A DNA stretch of 64,000 nt from Heligmosomoides polygyrus polygyrus. Taxonomy: Eukaryota; Nematoda; Chromadorea; Rhabditida; Heligmosomidae. Each line of letters opens with the position of its first letter. Within the stretch, counting starts at the first letter, position 1. Below are positions 20,211 through 30,393 of this stretch, in pieces. The position numbers and the translations under genes were made by a program. The stretch is taken from assembly GCA_947396885.1 (NCBI GenBank), contig OX377203.1, positions 6,014,001 to 6,078,000 on the forward strand, given 5' to 3'. The notes under the pieces were generated by a model. That model did no database searches and had not been told where the DNA came from. It saw only the letters and a program-made list of their open reading frames with translations.

Positions 20211-20525
20211 TGGGTTCTTTTCGTGCTATTTCGTAGTTTTTCTAAAAAAAGAGTTTTTCCTTCTTTACTTTTCTCTTTCTTGCATTGCTAGTTTTTTCAC
20301 TTTTCAACCTTCACACATCATGTTAATGTAGTAAAGAAAGAAGGAAGCAATCTTAGCATGAGTCCAAGTGTTGCAACTGTTCCAGACGGTGGTACACCAG
20401 ACGATACGTCGTAACTAAGCAATTAAGACTAAATTCCTTGAAACAATAAACAGCAGCTAGATAGGAAAAGTCGTAAGTCTCAATGATGAAGAAAAAGGAA
20501 ACGAATCGCATTGATACGGCATACA
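20211..20525. other. Unassigned AT-rich sequence
   Basis: No gene, terminal repeat or tRNA-like feature is visible in this stretch. Confidence 0.4.
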
Positions 20526-20648
20526 ACCTTTCCTAAAGGCCTCCGCACGCTTGTGCGGCAATGCGGTACGCAGCAAGGGCAAAACTTCCGCGTAGTAGTG
20601 AAAAGAGGCATTGATTCTCAGCTTTGCCGCCTCACTCCATCGCCAACG
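20526..20648. mobile_element. PIF/Harbinger-like MITE fragment
   Basis: The left end TAA then AGGCCTCCGCACGCTTGTGC matches the TIR of the MITE family at 11924-12542. A matching right end with a duplicate is not seen; the fragment abuts the RTE 3' tail at about 20649-20665. Confidence 0.5.
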
Positions 20649-21945
20649 CAGCTTCTTCTTCTTCATCGTTTCAAACGATGTAAATATCGGGATGACACCG
20701 AACCTCTGACTTATGGAGTCGTTGCGTACTCGATCCAAACGTGTAACTGCTGCCGTCCACCGCAGCATCTTCGTTTCCATTACGCTGAGGCGCCTTTCAA
20801 TTTCTTTGGTAATGGGCCAGCACTCAGCTCCGCAAATAGCTACTGGTCGAAGGACTGCTCTGTAGATCCTCGACTTTAGGCGCTTTGGTATTTTCTTGTC
20901 TAGATCACTACTGTCAGAGAGCGCCATTTGGACCGAGCTGCATTCAGTCGTGAGCTTACGTCAACGAGTGTACCATCATCGGACGCGATTGCTGATCCAA
21001 GTACTTGAAAACCGAAGTACGTAGCAGTTCAATGCCGTTCACCTTAATGGAGCGAGACTCATTTTCGTCAGTGGTCAGGTACTCGGTCTTTAACTTTAGG
21101 TTGAGCGCAAATCTCCCAAGCGATCGCGACACGCTTGTACCTGCCTCCGGGGTTCAATCATGTCGTTGCTAGCGAACATTACATCATCAGTATAAAGCAA
21201 CGTCCAAGGAACAGGCTGCTGAAGATCACGCGATATGGCAACCATAGCGACGACGAGTACTGGGGAGAGCGCAGACCCTTGATGTACTCCGACAAGATGG
21301 AAAACTCCATCGACGTACCTGCTGCAGCTTGCACTCGACCCATTGGACAGGAGTACAGCATTCATACCCCCTCTATGAGCTCTTCGGTACTCCGTGTTCT
21401 CGTAAGGCATCCCATATCACTTCACGCGGAATACGATCAAAGGCCTTCTCCAAATCCAGGTAGGCAAGATGCACCGGCTTCTGTTTCTGCCGGTGTTTTC
21501 TATCAGAAAACGAACGGCGTGTATGGCATCGACTGTGCGACAACCAGCTATGAAGCCGCACCGTTTGATAGAGAGCTGGACGATATCACGAATACGCCGA
21601 TCGACAATCCGCTCAAAGATCTTCATGCTATGCGAAAGCAATGAGATTGGGCAGGAGTTTGTGCAGTCTGCCGAACTGCCCTTCTTCTTCTGAATCGGAA
21701 TCGTCGTGCTTAGCTGCCAACTATCAGGCACTTTCTTCTCCTCAACCATCTGGCTGAAGAACATCGCCAGCCGCTCAGCTGGGTACCAGGATTTCGACTT
21801 CCTCAAGTCGACCGCCAAGTCATCGGCGCCCGTTGCTTTGCCTGGCTTCATCTTCTCCAGAGCCGCTACCGTCTTCTCTACCATCCCGGATACGGGTGGT
21901 GCTGATCTGTTCCACGAGGTGTAGATGTTCGTTCGATCAAACGGC
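20649..21945 (-). pseudogene. RTE-type retrotransposon relic (YADD subfamily)
   Basis: Minus-strand pieces in several frames follow the RT in order: VSGMVEKTVAALEKMKPGKATGADDL (about 21880), VPDSWQLSTTIPI, SHSMKIFERIVDRRIRDIV (about 21600), LAYLDLEKAFDRIPREVIW (about 21450), GVHQGSALSPVL (about 21280), the catalytic box as YTDD instead of YADD (about 21190), then RIYRAVLRPVAICGAECWP and MLRWTAAVTRLDRVRND (about 20730-20870). At least two frameshifts and one internal loss occur. The 3' end is a GATGAAGAAGAAGAAG tail at 20650-20665, comparable to the tail of the copy at 27.3 kb. Confidence 0.85.
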
Positions 21946-22060
21946 ACCGGTGGTGTAATGGCGTAGAGCATTCCCGCCCGGTCAGAGGGAGGTGCGGGTT
22001 CGAGTTCCGCTTGGCGCTAGAAGTTTTGATCGCAACAAAACATCGTTGTGAGAGATTAGA
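21943..22060 (+). repeat. tRNA-derived SINE-like element
   Basis: An A-box-like TGTAATGGCGTAGAGC (21954-21969) and the B box GGTTCGAGTTCC (21998-22009) are spaced about 40 bases apart. A tail GGCGCTAGAAGTTTTGATC with CAACAAAACATC is shared with the inverted relic at 10245-10335. It lies directly at the 5' edge of the RTE relic. Confidence 0.55.
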
Positions 22061-22309
22061 ACGATTTCACTTGAAAGCTCCTTGCACGTGCTGGCGCTTG
22101 GGAGTATGACCGAATTCCGGACGCATGAGTAAGAAACAGGCAACTTCGTTTCCTTGTCAACGACGTAAAGTCGTTGATGCTTGCATGGTTTATAAGGTAG
22201 TGCACTTTAGATGCACCAGTAAAGAAGCTATTATGAAAAGTTATTTAGTCTTTTCAATTCGCGCACTAGAGGTGCTATGCAAAAGATCACGTTAACCCGC
22301 CCAAAAACA

Positions 22310-22740
22310 GGTTCATATGCGAACTCATTTTCATATAGAGCAGGTACTGCATACCTCAAGCTTATGAAAAACGAATCAAGAGTGTTATTAATAAAGAAGT
22401 TTTAGCGGTTTGCTAGCAAAACCTTGCTTAGATATGTATGATCTTTCTTGAGACGAGTTGATATGTGATACCGATCACTGGTTCGTTGTAAATATTTTTT
22501 ATTGCATGTTGTCTTCGTATCGGCTTTGTTGTATTGCGTACATGCTGTTTGTTTTTGGTGTTTGCCTTCTGCAAATATAACAATAAATAAATAAATAGAT
22601 AAATAAATGTTGATCTGACTGTGGTCCTCACAATCGGTGCATATGATGACCGAAGCTCGCCTCTCCTTTCTCTATAGACGGATAGCACTGTAAATATATA
22701 CGCGGATTTATGTCACATTGTGAGCGAGAATGCTGGAGAT
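22310..22740. repeat. Interspersed repeat with (AAAT)n tail, copy X
   Basis: The sequence from ATATGCGAACTCATTTTCAT to GAGATCAGGG is collinear with two separated blocks at 41456-41650 and 43090-43390. It has an internal AATAAATAAATAAATAGATA microsatellite (22583-22608). The 86-codon ORF on its minus strand is a shadow. The family could not be identified. Confidence 0.6.
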
Positions 22741-23367
22741 CGTCTTGAGATCAGGGCCCGCATGCATATCTCGGGGTAGCGGTCTCTCGGGGTGCCCTGT
22801 CTGCAGATCTTGCCCGGCGTGTTTGGGCTCCCCAACCCCACGATGCATATGTATGGCTCTAACCACGCTCGGGGAACATCCGAGCCGTATGTAATTCGCG
22901 TCGTACTAGTCGCGGATTATGGTGTTCCCAGATCTCACCTAACCCCACGGGACTCCCCACGTATTGCCACAGTCGCACGTATTGTCTAAACGTATTGATG
23001 GACCTCCAGCTGTCCGGACTGACCTCTTCCCTTCGCCTCACGCCACCCGGCTCCTCAGCTTCCCGACATCACAGGGGACGAAACCCACAATGTCAACACA
23101 CGATATGCACACATACAACCACTGCCCTTGATGTAAAGGCACTCACCCGGTTTCTCTTTTACTACTACGCACACAGAATAAGCCATGAGGTTCTCATTTC
23201 ACTTCGCTACCAGCAGTACATCCAGCAATCCGATGATAGAAGCCGAGGAAAAGGCAGGCGTCCTCCGTGGCCGAGTAGGTTGAGCCTCCTGAGGCCGCGG
23301 GAGTGAGCGCGTCTATGAAATTAATATTTATTTATATTCAAACACTTTAGCATATCTTTTATAACTA
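22741..23367. other. Unassigned sequence
   Basis: The sequence is moderately GC-rich. No domain-bearing ORF, tRNA or transposon end is visible. The 103-codon ORF at 22995-23306 is low-information and without family resemblance. Confidence 0.4.
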
Positions 23368-23381
23368 TATCTATTGTATAA

Positions 23382-23675
23382 GGGCGCGTGTAGCGCAGTC
23401 GGAGGAGGCGCCGGCTGTCGCGTGCACCCGATACCAGGTTCCTGGTTCGGATTTAACGCCCAGGCAAAGCAAGCCTTTCATTCCTCCGGGGTCGGTGAAT
23501 TGGTACCAGACTTGCCTGGGAAGGATAAGGCGCTGACTTGTTCATCGGCTGGCCACCGCAAGTCATTGTATGGCCAAATACGCATTCATGTCGCCTCCAC
23601 GACATCCCGTAGAAGTAGAACGCGCTGGCGCATCCCAGAAGGGATTGAGTAACGCTGTCCTTTACCCTTTATCCT
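23382..23675 (+). repeat. tRNA-derived SINE, family 1, copy 1
   Basis: The 5' 80 bases fold like a tRNA: GGGCG at the start pairs with CGCCC at 23457-23461. The A box is TGTAGCGCAGTCGG (23390-23403) and the B-box-like GGTTCGGATTT is at 23444-23454. The body runs to a tail built of CCTTTAT units (23659-23675). A 14-bp target duplication with one mismatch (TATCTATTGTATAA at 23368-23381; TATCTATTGGATAA at 23676-23689) flanks it. Copies recur at 26418-26740, 33392-33650 and 54371-54665. Confidence 0.88.
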
Positions 23676-23711
23676 TATCTATTGGATAATTACTTCTAAT
23701 TAGTCTGATTA

Positions 23712-24156
23712 TCAATTTGATAAGCTTTTCAACAAAATCGTTAATGTTGTTGGGCGAAGTTTTCCGGAGACGATAACATGAGTAAGGAGCGCGGGAGCTG
23801 ATGCCTTGTCCTTTCTACTCAGCATCAAAATAGGTGCCACTGACCCGTCGTGGAACAACGCGAAGGTGATGTCCACCGGTTCGATTAACATACTGAGAAA
23901 TTGTGAGAGGCGGATCACCGTTTACGTCGATACAGTCGTCGACTCGCAAGAATTCCCTGCACAGAAGGGTGTTTATAAACTGAAGCTGTTTCAAAAGTTT
24001 TGCGACATTTGTAGGCACATTATAGGGCAACCCCAGGCCCATCGTAAACTCCATACGTATGCTACATTGATATATTCGTTTCTTTGGAACCAGAATGCAG
24101 TCAGAGACGATGCGCTCCTTGCGTAAGATCATATCTAGGAGGTGAAAAGAGAACAA
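23712..24156 (-). pseudogene. Unassigned frameshifted ORF
   Basis: Two overlapping minus-strand frames look like one protein split by a frameshift around 23900. The upstream frame (24156-23815) contains FTMGLGLPYNVPTNVAKLL and INTLLCREFLRVDDCIDVNG. The downstream frame (23918-23712) contains LIEPVDITFALFHDGSVAPI and LLTHVIVSGKLRP. The composition looks coding (alternating hydrophobic strands, few rare residues). I do not recognise the family. It could be a broken host gene or transposon cargo. Confidence 0.4.
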
Positions 24157-24419
24157 GGACGGAAATGGGAGGATTTCTATGTGATTTACAAGCGCAACTG
24201 TGCAGAACGTTCTGTATGGAGCTGTCGTTGAACCTTAATTATACACAGCTCTCAGTTTTCAAAACTGGAGGGAGTGGTCCTATACACAGCCGTTGCTTCT
24301 CGTCATACAATATGAGGCCACCTCATTTGACTGCCAGCTAAAACTAGGCTGTTCCATAAAAAAGGCTAACTCTGCCTTTTTCACACTGCATGTTTCTCCA
24401 GTCATCGCAGCGATTACTG

Positions 24420-24660
24420 GTTGTATTCTGAGCGAGCGTCAACAACTTCTCCATTCGTCCTTATCCCGTGCCAGAGTAGCCCATCTGGTCGTTCGAGGGA
24501 GATTAAGAGCGTCATATCTCATTCCACTTAGCCTAGCGGAAGTGTACCTAATTTTCAAACCTCAGTGGAGCTCCAACCTTTGGAGCCCTCTCATATGTGT
24601 GAGTCGTGTTATTCCGAGCATCGTGCTCTCTAGTCCTCGATGTGCGCTGTTTATCCAAAA
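24420..24660 (-). pseudogene. RTE C-terminal relic
   Basis: The minus-strand translation gives ESTMLGITRLTHMRG, then KIRYTSARLSGMRYDALNL, PRTTRWATLARDKDEWRSC with stops. These match the 'LERxMLGVTRxxQ...KIRW' and 'RWATLARDRDKWKxYWR' ends of nematode RTE proteins, joined by an internal deletion. Confidence 0.6.
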
Positions 24661-24730
24661 TCTGTCTTTTATGTTCAGAACTCGTTAGTCCGTGTACGCA
24701 TTTAAATTTACAGCGTTCCTCGAAATATTA

Positions 24731-25633
24731 GGGGGGCCAAAAGTAATGAGACAAAATGAAAAAAATCTTCATCTCCTTATAACTCAATTACAACTCAACT
24801 ATGCTGAGGAGTGTATTTGCCATTAAGGGCAAGGACCTTTCTGCCATCGCTCAGCCAACTTCCTGATCCCATCCTTCCAGAACTGCTTGAGCCTGGTGTT
24901 GATCAACTGCTCGATATGGTTGTCAAGGACTGCTTGGGTTTTTGTGTCCCTTCCGACTAGGAAGTCCTGTAGGCTCAAGTAGTAGTGGTAGTTGCATGGA
25001 GAGATGTCCAGCGAATACGGTGGGTGAGGCATGTGAACGTAGCCCAGCTGGCCAAGCTTATCCGTGCTTACTTGTTCCCGATGGGGTGCGGCGTTGTCGA
25101 AGAGGAGAACCTTCTTGAAGCGCTGCGAATGAATAAGAGCGAGTCGCCGGCCCATCTCTTCTATTTCGTTCACCATGGCCTTGGAGTTCATCGCGGTGTT
25201 CTTGGGAAACAGCTTCCAGTATACCGTTCCATGGGCGCAGACCCAAAAGCTCTGAAGGTGCTTCTGGCCATGAACATCTCGCCGAACGAAGGTCGGTAAC
25301 AATTCACCAGGCCTCACCCAGACTCGCTGCTTGGCAGGGTTAAGGTAGAAGACGTACTTCTCACCTTGCGTGAATATTGAGCCCAGGCTGCTCGGGGTTG
25401 GGAATTGGGGGAGATTTGCGCGACACAGGTCGACTCGTCAGACTGGGGTTTCGGCATGAGACAGGCTTGGGTTTTTGGCATGCTTCTGGAAAGGGCGGAA
25501 GTGGTAACTTTTCAGATGGGCTTCAGTAAGTAGCATACAAACATACAAATACGACAAGCACGAAACCAGACTCCAGCCACGAGATATATGGACACGGCAT
25601 GGGGTGTCTCATTACTTTTGGCCCCCCCCCCCC
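24731..25633 (-). mobile_element. Deleted mariner-type transposon
   Basis: The terminal inverted repeats GGGGGGCCAAAAGTAATGAG begin at 24731 and end at 25633, where the C run is longer. TA lies outside both ends (24729-24730 and 25634-25635). Inside, 24823-25317 (minus) encodes the C-terminal half of a transposase: WVRPGELLPT, LLFDNAAPH with the second catalytic D, and SLDISPCNYHYY, where the third catalytic D is N. The N-terminal DNA-binding half is missing and the first catalytic motif reads GEKY instead of DEKW. It is therefore a non-autonomous, catalytically dead copy of 903 bp. Confidence 0.85.
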
Positions 25634-25639
25634 TAATAG

Positions 25640-26005
25640 AGCCGCAGATTCCAGAGATATCTTTCAGGATTCGAAGAGCGCCTACTCTAATCTTGATCCG
25701 GTATCCACGTCGTTATTCAAAATGTCGCAGTGCTACTGACGTCTATCCAGGCTGATAATGAGCGGCTAAAGAAGAGATAATCGGCTGAGGAGGAGGAGAT
25801 GAAAATATGGCTCACAGGTGGAAATTTGTGTTGCATACTATCTGCGTCACAGCGATCGCTGGTATGGGCTCTAGGATCTAGCGTAAGCAAATTTAAAGAG
25901 AAATCAGTGCAGCAACAGAGAAATTTCTAGAATTACAGCAACATGCGAGTCAAGTCATCAAACTAAGCGTTTTATATAGCTGGTCGACTATACCGGAGTT
26001 GACAA
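25640..26005. other. Unassigned sequence
   Basis: No gene or repeat signature could be supported in this stretch. Confidence 0.4.
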
Positions 26006-26007
26006 TT

Positions 26008-26196
26008 TAATTCAGCGCTAGCCAGGATCGAATTCATCAACGACTTACATAACCTTAGCAGAGAATTCATAGCGAAAAGCTCAGATAACGCGGCTTATCG
26101 CTCACCATATCGCTTGATAAGCCGCGCCATCTGAGTTTTCCGCTGTGAATTCTCTGTTAAAGTTATGTAAGTCGTTGACAAATCCGACCCCAGATA
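26008..26196. repeat. Long imperfect hairpin (foldback element)
   Basis: The inner arms are near-perfect (TCAACGACTTACATAAC from 26037 against GTTATGTAAGTCGTTGA ending 26178; AGAGAATTCA against TGAATTCTCT; GGCTTATC against GATAAGCC). The loop is near 26103-26115. The outer 20 bases of the stem differ only by transitions that would be G:U pairs in RNA. It is either a decayed foldback/MITE or the source of a hairpin RNA. There is no coding content. Confidence 0.7.
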
Positions 26197-26417
26197 GTTG
26201 ACGGCTAGACAATAATCAGTACCCTTGAAGTTTTGAAACCACATTGCGTCCTACATTTGAGTATCAAGCCAAGCGATAAGGTCACTTTAGCGTGATCACT
26301 ACTTCTAATGGAAGGTTCCCTCTGCATCTCAGTTACAAGATCTATTCTGTTGCGTAAAAGTAAGTCAAGGATTGAGCTTTGGTTCGTTGGCGCTAATATC
26401 AGTTATTGTGCACCATA

Positions 26418-26740
26418 AAGGATAAAGGATAAATGTCGGCGCTACTCAATCCCTTCTGGGATGCGCCAGCGCATTCTACTTCTACGGGATGTCGGTGAGG
26501 CGACATGAATGCGTATTCGGCCATACAATGATTTGCGGTGGCCAGCCGATGAAGCACAATGAACAGCCGATGAACAAGTCAGCGCTTTATCCTTCCCAGA
26601 CAGGTCTGGTACCAATTCACCGACCCCGGAGGGATGGAAGGCTTAGTTGCCCTGGGCGGGAAACCCGAACCAGGAACCTGGTGTCGGGTGCACGCGGCAG
26701 TCGCGCCTCCTCCGACTGCGCTACACGCGCCCTATTGTCA
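26418..26740 (-). repeat. tRNA-derived SINE, family 1, copy 2
   Basis: This is an inverse-oriented copy of 23382-23675, with the GGATAAAGGATAAA tail at the left and the tRNA-like head ending at 26732. It is flanked by a perfect 13-bp duplication, ATTGTGCACCATA, at 26405-26417 and 26741-26753. ORFs across it are shadows. Confidence 0.88.
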
Positions 26741-27024
26741 ATTGTGCACCATACGCCTCAAAAACCTCACAAACGCGCTTGGGCACACTGCTGCAACGGT
26801 CGGACATCATATCCTTTCCATCACAGAAGTCCATCACATATATGTACTGCCGACTCTTGAGTCGCGTAGAACTAGTAGAGCCTTACGGTCAACTTTCATT
26901 TATCCAGCTGCTAAGTGTACATTAAAATAATGCTTACTAGTGCCTGGCAATTGGTATTTGGCGTTTGCTAAGAGGAACAGCGACACCTGAAACATTTAAG
27001 CAGCACTTGGACGTGGGTATTAGG

Positions 27025-27780
27025 TTGTCCAGAAAGTTTTCAGAGTTTTGAGCGGTTCACTTTGAAGTACCATGTTAGGGCAGTGATGAAGACAGCCCCG
27101 ATCCAGCTGAAGATAAGAGAGCAGCGCCTAAGGTGGTACGGACACATCCTCAGAAGGCCAGAGAATCACCCCACAAGGTTGGCCCTAGATTTCGAGGCAC
27201 CCGGAAAGCGTCCGAGAGGAGCCCCAAGGAAAAGATGGAAGGACGTCATCAAGAGAGATCTCGCCGAAGTCGGCGCCATGGCAGATGACGCCCTTGATAG
27301 GATGAGGTGGCGACAGATCACAAGAACAGCGGACCCTGCGACTGCGCGGGATTAAACGCTCAGGAGAAGAAGAAGAGGAAGACTTTGAACTACCATAACT
27401 TTCTCAAGTCTTATCGGATTTAGTAGAAAAAAGCACTGTTCAAATCACCAAACCTTTGCCAAAGAAACACCTGTCGACTTATTCCATCAGTGATAAAAGC
27501 AAGGTGGTCGAGATTAGACAAAATCTACGAAAGCTGTTTTGGCTTGGTCCTGATTGGTGAAGGTTTTACCAGCGAGAAAGTTCTGAAAGTGTTTGAAAAG
27601 GTGGCAGTCGGTTGGTGAGAGGTCTGGAGAATGTGACGGGTGAGGCAGAACTTCGACCCTTAACTCGTTCAATTTTCGGGGTTTGTCGGCATCCAAACAC
27701 TGTTCCTTGTTCTGAGCGGCCTTTATGCGCTCTGCGTTTGATGTGCCCTACCACTCCGCACCGCTTGCTTCGCATTTGAT
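27025..27780 (-). mobile_element. Mariner-type relic interrupted by an RTE insertion
   Basis: The left terminal sequence TTAGGTTGTCCAGAAAGTTT starts at about 27025 and continues across the insertion at 27074-27381 with TACCATAACTTTCTCAAG. Further right, minus-strand frames give KLNELRVEVLPHPSHSPDLS, PTDCHLFKHFQNFLAGKTF, the third catalytic aspartate region and C-terminus of a mariner transposase. The 5' part is lost to the right of about 27780. A second relic of the same terminal sequence lies inverted at 32216-32302. Confidence 0.75.
27074..27381 (+). pseudogene. 5'-truncated RTE retrotransposon inside a mariner
   Basis: The insert is 308 bp, flanked by ACTTTGAAGTACCAT (27059-27073) and ACTTTGAACTACCAT (27382-27396), a 15-bp duplication with one difference. 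It encodes the last ~95 residues of an RTE protein (EQRLRWYGHILRRPENH, GKRPRGAPRKRWKDVIKRDL, RMRWRQITRTADPATARD) and ends in a GAAGAAGAAG-type tail. It is only the 3' end of the element and is non-functional. Confidence 0.88.
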
Positions 27781-29095
27781 CATCGCATCAAAGAAAAAAC
27801 GATGAAAGTAGAGCTTTTAAAAACGCGATTTGATAACTATCAGTTCTGCTCCACACTCATAATGTTCGGAAGTGAGCTCAGAAGAATGGAACTAGCTTAT
27901 CTACCTTTATCAGTTTGATCTCTGGAGCGGTTCCGGTATGGGCAAGAGCTTAGCATTGCACTGTTCACATTTCGCTGTAATTGGATCGACTAATCAAACA
28001 AACCGTTGTTTATAAGATACATGCAGCATGAAGCGCTCTATTACAGCAGGGTACGTCGGGCATTTTGAGACATTAAGTATTCATCTCTGAGAAAAGGATG
28101 GCTTCTGTAGTGAAGCTAAAGTTTTTCAAGCATGACCTTTAACAGATCACATGGAGAGCAGAGTGATATAAGGAAAAATTCAGGCAAGTTGGCGATAAGA
28201 TAGTTTTCTCATACTTGGTCCTGGCAGTAAATGAGCTACGCCTAGGTACGCGGGTGGTCACTGTAACATGCCAAGAGGTTTTATTGTTGCAAAAGCGACC
28301 AGTTATCCATTTTTAATGTAGAACTATCGTTTACCATTTTCTCTTTCTGACGGTTAGAAATTAAGGTAATCATCGAGGTTCTATGCAACGATAGGGGTAC
28401 CTCCCTCAGACGCTGACGACGACCACTTTATTTTCTCATTTCCTTCCACATTTCCTTTCGTTTTTATTGCATCCCTAGATTTTCGCGGAATTTCTTGTTG
28501 TTGGTTCTTAATACATTGTTCAATTACCCAAGTTTGAGGATTTGTGCATGTCATGTGGTGGTTGGGAAATAAGCAAGCCTAGTCGGAAACATCTCGTGCC
28601 ACGTGGCACCAATTTTTTCAAATATAATTAGGAAGAGTCGGCTCGCTTCATGTATTCGTTGGAAATCGCTCCTGACGTCGGCACATGTCCTCGGCGTTGA
28701 GCCTGTGTCAAGTTCGTTTTATGCTACTGTTTTTAATGGTTAAGCACAGCTAACCCATCGGCTGATAAAATTCCGAACTTATCATCAGCTTTAGGAATGG
28801 GATCAGATTCCTTGTAAAAGATACGTGGGAATGGTATAGGTAACTCCGATTTGAACGATGAAGCAGTTGCAGTTTTTGCTGGTTATTTCGACAATACATA
28901 ACTAAGTTTGCCTCCCATAAATTTGTGAAATGTCTATGCGCTGATGTTTTATTTAGGCGTGAAAACGGTTCTATGTTCAACAAACACAAAACTATAGAAA
29001 GGTTGAAAGCTTCGTTGTTGGAAATGTGTTCAGAACGGCAACAGGAATGTGCCAGGTCCACAAGGGTGTAAACAATCTTCCAAAATGTATATTCA
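27781..29095. other. Unassigned AT-rich sequence
   Basis: No exon framework or transposon end is recognised here. A 122-codon minus-strand ORF (28750-29118) ends opposite the CR1 ORF1 start and has no firm family match. Confidence 0.4.
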
Positions 29096-29101
29096 ATCAA
29101 T

Positions 29102-29862
29102 ATGCAGAGTTCCATCACTGATGATTTCGAGCGTGTTTTTTTTTCGCAAATTCAATCAGTTCAGAACGCGCAGAATGCAATAGTTACACGTTTGGAGGAA
29201 ATCGAGGCTAAATTGGACTCCTTGCGATCTACCTCTCTTGATAAAAGTCTTCTGTACTCAACGATGGTTAAGGTAAGGGCTGATAGTCAACGGATCGATG
29301 AAAAGTCAATAAGAATAGCATGGCTAGGAATTGATGAGCAGTCAAACGAGGAACTGACTCCCGTTTTGACCGTGAAATACTGAAGGAAGTTGTGCAGATA
29401 TCCGGTGACGATCAGCTGATCTGTGAGTTTGAACAGGGCCGGATTACCTCTCATCGCCACCCTGCTGGGAAGTCCCGAAAGCCCGGTGAACGTGGTCGCA
29501 TAATCAAAATTTGTCTGCCAAACCAAGCTCTTCGTGATTCTCTGCTTGACCACATGAGGAGCGGTCGCCAAAGCCTAACGCAACAGTTTGTTCATTCCTT
29601 CGCCCGTAAGGATTATACTGTAAAGGAGTTAAGTGTTCACCAAGCGCTGCGTCGTAAAGCTAGAAACCTCAACGCCGGAGAGGGTAAGCTGGCATACGTT
29701 GTACGCGATTTGAATATAGTTAAACTGAAAGTACCACGTGTGCTGCCTAGGCGTTCGCTTACCAGGAATGACAAGCAAAGATTGCCTAATGACGAGCTGA
29801 GTGAAATACGTCTCTCCATCAGAGTTCGTAATGGACGCGATCAGCAAATACCAATCAACTAG
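29102..29862 (+). pseudogene. ORF1 (Gag-like) of a CR1-type non-LTR retrotransposon, frameshifted
   Basis: The first frame (29102-29383) begins with a coiled-coil-like segment (IQSVQNAQNAIVTRLEEIEA) and SIRIAWLGIDEQSNEE. The second (29392-29862, with coding content from about 29350) continues DREILKEVVQISGDD, GRIIKICLPNQALRDSLLDH, SLTQQFVHSFARKDYT and KLAYVVRDLNIVKLK. I recall this coiled coil plus RNA-binding-type domain from ORF1 proteins of nematode CR1-like elements. One frame change near 29346-29356 separates the halves. No ORF2 reverse transcriptase follows, so it is a fragment. Confidence 0.6.
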
Positions 29863-30393
29863 GCTTAGCTCATAAATACACCAACCTGTTCTATTTCGCA
29901 TGATAATAACCTCAGTGATAATAATCGCTGTGCCTGAGTGACGATGTAGTGTTGGTTAACATTCCGAGAAACATCATCAAACGGTTTCTTCTCGGAACTA
30001 GATGTTATGACCGTACTTGTGTCATCACGAGTTACGTTACCCGCTCATTTGGACTAAGTGAAGACTGCGCACAAAAAGGTGTCGTCTACAAATTCAGTGC
30101 TTAAGCTGTGGCTAGCTTTCTATAGGTGAGGCATAAGGGTCAATAGTGTTCCCATTAATTAACACCTAGTTGGAAACTTAAACGATGCTTGTTAACCCTA
30201 CTGGGTAACGACAAGAAGACCACAGCGGAAACGACTTTGACATCTAATGCCCTGCGTTGCTACGTGAAAGTGAAATCGGAGCCAGAAATACTTTTGAGGT
30301 ATTCTGCTCCATATTCGACTTTCCACAAATCTCGGCATGGTGGTTATGTCGTCGTTACTTCGAATTTGTCAGCTAGTCGAGATGGTACAGTTT
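29863..30393. other. Unassigned sequence downstream of CR1 ORF1
   Basis: No reverse transcriptase or other domain is seen in this stretch. Confidence 0.35.

Noticed and set aside
24293..24688. 131-codon plus-strand ORF
   Set aside because: The opposite strand carries an RTE C-terminal relic; the plus ORF is its shadow.
26489..26930. Three overlapping plus-strand ORFs near 26.5-26.9 kb and similar ones at 54.4-54.7 kb
   Set aside because: All overlap inverse-oriented SINE copies and repeat each other because the SINEs do.
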